A program made the translations under genes and the position numbers. Shown here piece by piece: positions 60,332 through 64,000 of a stretch of DNA of 64,000 bases (within the stretch, counting starts at the first letter, position 1; each line of letters begins with the position of its first letter). Location: positions 633,158 to 697,157 of the forward strand of contig WBMW01000795.1 of NCBI GenBank assembly GCA_013396635.1, read 5' to 3'. The notes beneath the pieces were generated by a model that was given only the letters and a program-made list of their open reading frames with translations, was not told the origin of the DNA and searched no databases. The DNA comes from Penelope pileata (lineage: Eukaryota > Chordata > Aves > Galliformes > Cracidae).

Positions 60332-63300
60332 AAACTGCTAACTTTTAAGTACACAGAATGGTCATATAATCTATTAGGTGATATTCATTTTTCCTTTTCT
60401 TTGTCACAGGTAAATATTCGTTGTAGTTCTTGAAGATTTTGATGTTTTCTGAGCAAACTGCTTTGTGAAAATTGTCTCTTTCTCTTTTCTATCACAAGTG
60501 TCATAAAGGAATATTGCTTTCTGTATCTGCTGCATGATTCCAGCTGTCTTTTACCAATAGCATAAAACTGAAGCTTAAGACTTTAACTGTAACTAAAAGA
60601 CAGCGTAGGTGAACATGGATTCAATTCTCAGTTCATTTAATATCTCCAATTTCAATGAATATTGTAGTAAACCTGCAACATCTGGTTTAACAAAATTTTA
60701 AAGGTCTTTTTGAATTCCAGATTTAGTTGTGCTTCCCTGCTGATTGCATACGTTCCCACGCTGTGTGAAGAGTTCACCTCTAGAATAAATAAGATTCAGA
60801 AAACTCTGGAGGAGCTTATGGCACATCATAGAACCATCAGGGCCCTACAGCTCTGTTCTCTGTCTTATCCTCGTTTCTGGATCACCACCTAACATCCAGT
60901 CTTTGGAGCTTCATACTATTTGCAGAAGCCAAACAGATCCTTTCCTGTTCAGTCCCTGGGTGAGGTACATAAAGTATTCACCTTCAGGCTTTTTAGTTTC
61001 ATAACACAATACAGTTCTTAAAAACCAAAGTGCAAAAGATATTAAAACCCAACAAGATAACAAGCTGAATTCAAATATTTTCCGCTGTTGTTCTGTCGCA
61101 GGAGACCCACCTGTGTAGGACACCAGGGACAGAAGAGCAGCTGTGCCTCAGAGTGCTCTGACTCTGGTACTCTTAATCCTAAGGAACTGCTCTCTGCAAA
61201 CATCCCTCTTTTGTCATCAGACCTCTTGAATCAGCCCCTGGAAGTGTCAAGGACAACTATCAGGTGTACCACTGACAGGTAATCCCGTCTCCAATGAACT
61301 CTTTCACCTTAATGAATCTCTCTTTTTTGAAGTAAATTAGTTATGAAGGCAAAGTGTGTAAATCAGCAGATCTTGCTGGAATTGTTAGTCTGCGGCACTA
61401 GTGCAGAGAATTTTGCCCCAGATACAGAGTACGTTGAGTAACAATAACAAAAACAAAACTCTTGAAAAGGAGCTCCAGTCTGAAATTCACATATACAACT
61501 AGTTCATGGTTTCCAACAAGATTCATGAACTGTTATAAATGGATTCTTCATGTCAATGCAACATTTGCAAATGTATTGCTGAACTGGAGTACATGAGGGA
61601 TTGGTGAACAGCAGGGACTGATTCTTCCATAAATCTTAATACTGACTGTGAAAAGACATTTTCTTTCTGAAAAGCAAAGTCAGCTATGCTTTGATACTGT
61701 GCTGTGAGATCCTGCTACAAAAATTAAGTGGTCAAAGTCAGGAACAGAGTTGCCAACACTTGTGATTTTATTAGGAGAGAGCTGGCTTTTTCTGAAAACC
61801 AAGGCTTCTGAAGTCATACTATTACAGGAAACTGTCATGTTCCATTCCACTAGAAGATATAGTTTCTACCTTTCGTGGTTGTGAAGAAAAGTTGAAAATA
61901 TAAATCCTATAGACAGGGCCACCAGAAGACAAAAAGATGCTGAGTTTATTGATATTTTAAGGAGCGTGATGGTTTATGAACGCCTGAAGTTGAGAACGTT
62001 GAAATAATGCTGTTCAAACAAAGAAAGCAGCGAATAATGATGTGAAAGTAAAATCTAGAGTCAGAGTGCTTTCCCTATCATAAAAAAGAGAGGAAATAGC
62101 ATGTATAGTGAAACTCCACAGCTTCAAAGCTCATTCACATTTTTATCCTAGAGTAGTTGTTTAAGAATATATCTTTGTACTCGAAGAATGGAGCACGTAC
62201 TATGTCAGATGAGAACTAATAATAGACTAAATGAAAGATAAAGCAGTGCTTTAGGTCTACATGCTGGAACTTTACTTTTCCTGTTTCCCCAGATAAAAAT
62301 AAGAGAGATATGTTAAATAATATGAAGCCAAGCTATTGCAGAATGTGCAGAAACTGTTTCCTGCGAAGAGTTAAGATTTAATTAGCTAAAAAGGAAGTAT
62401 ACAGAGGGATGATAACTGAGAGTTGGTCACCCTGTCTCTCTGATGAGATTATCCTCTGTACCTCTGAACTTTATTATCCAAACAACAAGTCCATGGCGTG
62501 ATTTGGTGCCTCCAATAATCTTGTGCTAATTTTTACTCTTGCTGTCTGTCAGGAGGCCCTGTGTTATTTGCAGAACAGCTCTAGATATGACAAACAATTG
62601 ACTGCATTAACTGTGTGTGCAGAAGCATTAGTATAGACATCCAAAATAGACAATGGGTCCTGATCCAAAGTCCATTTAAACTGTAAAATAATTTTGCATT
62701 TTGAATGAAGACTTTTGATTTTTTTTGCTTTATATATATTTTTTTCCTTTATTTTAAAATTGATTTACCTAATTATGCCAGGAAGTTTAATGCTATGTTC
62801 TCCTAAAATGGATGACCAACTGAAGACAGGACTAGATTTAAATGACCACCAAAGCACCAAAGTTCAGCGATGAATGCACTCTTTCAGATACAACCATCAC
62901 TAGGACACAGACAGAGCTAAGGACAACAGCTTACCAATCTGAGCCCATTGCTAGAATCTTCCTTTGCTTTCTCCTGGCCTTAGGTACATTCCAGCTGTGA
63001 CCTGGCTTTTCTCTCAGCCTGAAGAAGACAACACCAATGCAACTTTCTGCAGGAGTTTGAACACTGAACTGTAAATACCCACATGGCAACAGATCTGATC
63101 TGTTGACTATTAGAAGTGATGAGATTGGTTATACCCCACCTGCTGCTTGATGAACCCATTTGCCGTGCAAAATAGGGTGGTGAGTGCCATCATCAAGGTC
63201 TCAGTTGCTCTACAACCAGGCAGTGCTCCCTGCTGCAATCAGAAAGTGACCCTGCATGGAGCACAGCTGCAGAGTCAGGCCTCTGGAAAAATCTCACCTT

Positions 63301-64000
63301 AGTAAAAGGAAAAAAAAAGACAAGAATTAACCAGAATTAACCATTTTCACTTCAGTAGTGAAGTGGTATAGGCAGGTACTTATTTGGACTCCCAGCACGG
63401 TGACATTGTGTTTTTTAGTGAAAGCTTTCTAGCGTCAGAATATGTCATTGTTAGCTCAGGGATTCAGGGTTGTGGGGAAGGAAAGCCTGTTAAAACTTAT
63501 ATAAGCTGGTGCAGACAAAAGGAAACAACAAAAATGAGAAGCTAAAGGGATTAAAGGATGATAAGAAATGAGATGCAAGAGTTGTTGAGAGATGTGGATC
63601 AAAAGCAGCTGTAGGGATCTTACTCTTGTTTGTCCATTAGCAATAGTTGAAGGCCATCACTGACTGAGGGATCCCACTGTGCTGAAAGTATTGCACAAAC
63701 TCATTGTAATTTTTACAGGCATGCTTTGCCTTGAATTGTTTCTAATCTCAGTTGGTGATCAAGGGCACAAAGGCACAGAGAAAGGAAGCAGCTTGCCCAA
63801 AGTAGGTTAGTAGCAGAAATATAGGATCCAGATCTCCTGCAGCCAACTGGATGCATCCCATTGACAAGAGTGTAATCTGCCTCCCAAGCCTATGGGGAAG
63901 CTTCCAGGCAGAAAAATCTGTTCAAATAAAAAAGAGAGGAAAGGGAGAAAGTGTGGGCTTGAGGACTCTAATTGGCATATGCAGGAGCACGTCGACTGTG
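60332..64000. other. Unique AT-rich interval, no gene recognised
   Basis: No exon, RNA gene or young repeat is recognisable. Open frames are at most about 70 codons. One MIR relic near 63.8 kb is listed separately. Confidence 0.55.
63761..63840 (-). repeat. MIR SINE relic
   Basis: The plus strand shows 'aaaggcacagagaaagg', 'gcagcttgcccaaagtaggt' and 'tagcagaaatataggatcca', in the order of the reverse-complemented MIR core ('aggcacagagaggttaag', 'aacttgcccaaggtcaca', 'ggcagagccgggattcgaa'). It is an ancient non-coding SINE fragment with approximate boundaries. Confidence 0.6.

Noticed and set aside
1..64000. CRISPR arrays, bacterial operons, integrons or phage genes
   Set aside because: No regularly spaced direct repeats or dense coding exist; CR1, mariner and LTR content shows a bird nuclear genome.

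Overview
The window looks like an intergenic or deep intronic stretch of a bird genome, most likely a galliform such as chicken or turkey. The evidence is its repeats: at least seven CR1 LINE fragments, several with the avian 3' octamer tail related to ATTCTATG; two internally deleted mariner elements of the type described in chicken as Galluhop/Mariner1_GG; one decayed hAT (Charlie-like) element; and an avian-type endogenous retroviral solo LTR plus a second LTR fragment. The sequence is AT-rich. I found no host protein-coding gene, exon or structural RNA gene that I can defend. The longest open frame outside a repeat is 157 codons, about what chance gives in 64 kb of this composition, and none resembles a family I recognise.

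Layout. Bases 1-8303 are mostly unique, with a probable MIR relic near 3.8 kb and another possible old repeat near 2.7 kb. A short minus-strand CR1 tail lies at 8304. Unique sequence, with an old repeat near 14.3 kb, leads to the first mariner copy (15063-15628). The minus-strand solo LTR is at 18185-18708, a related LTR fragment at 23066-23181, and a long purine/poly-A tract at 20510-20602 between them. Two CR1 fragments face each other tail to tail at 25840-26590; the second joins reverse-transcriptase sequence directly to the 3' UTR, so it has an internal deletion. Further CR1 3' ends are at 29724, 30135 and 37085. The longest CR1 (46860-48363) keeps much of the reverse-transcriptase and C-terminal region with frame breaks, and contains an exact 247-bp duplication on either side of a single N, most simply an unmerged contig overlap. 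The second mariner copy is at 54098-54659. The hAT element (58834-60323) has matching terminal inverted repeats and an 8-bp target duplication. A MIR relic lies near 63.8 kb.

How the parts relate. There is no operon or pathway. The window records several waves of transposition: ancient MIR-type pieces, then hAT and CR1, then mariner and retroviral LTR insertions. All autonomous elements are broken. I did not find a convincing previously undescribed system. The most useful observations are the assembly duplication, the well-bounded hAT fossil, the shared deletion in the two mariner copies, the CR1 deletion junction, and the LTR with an apparent 4-bp target duplication.
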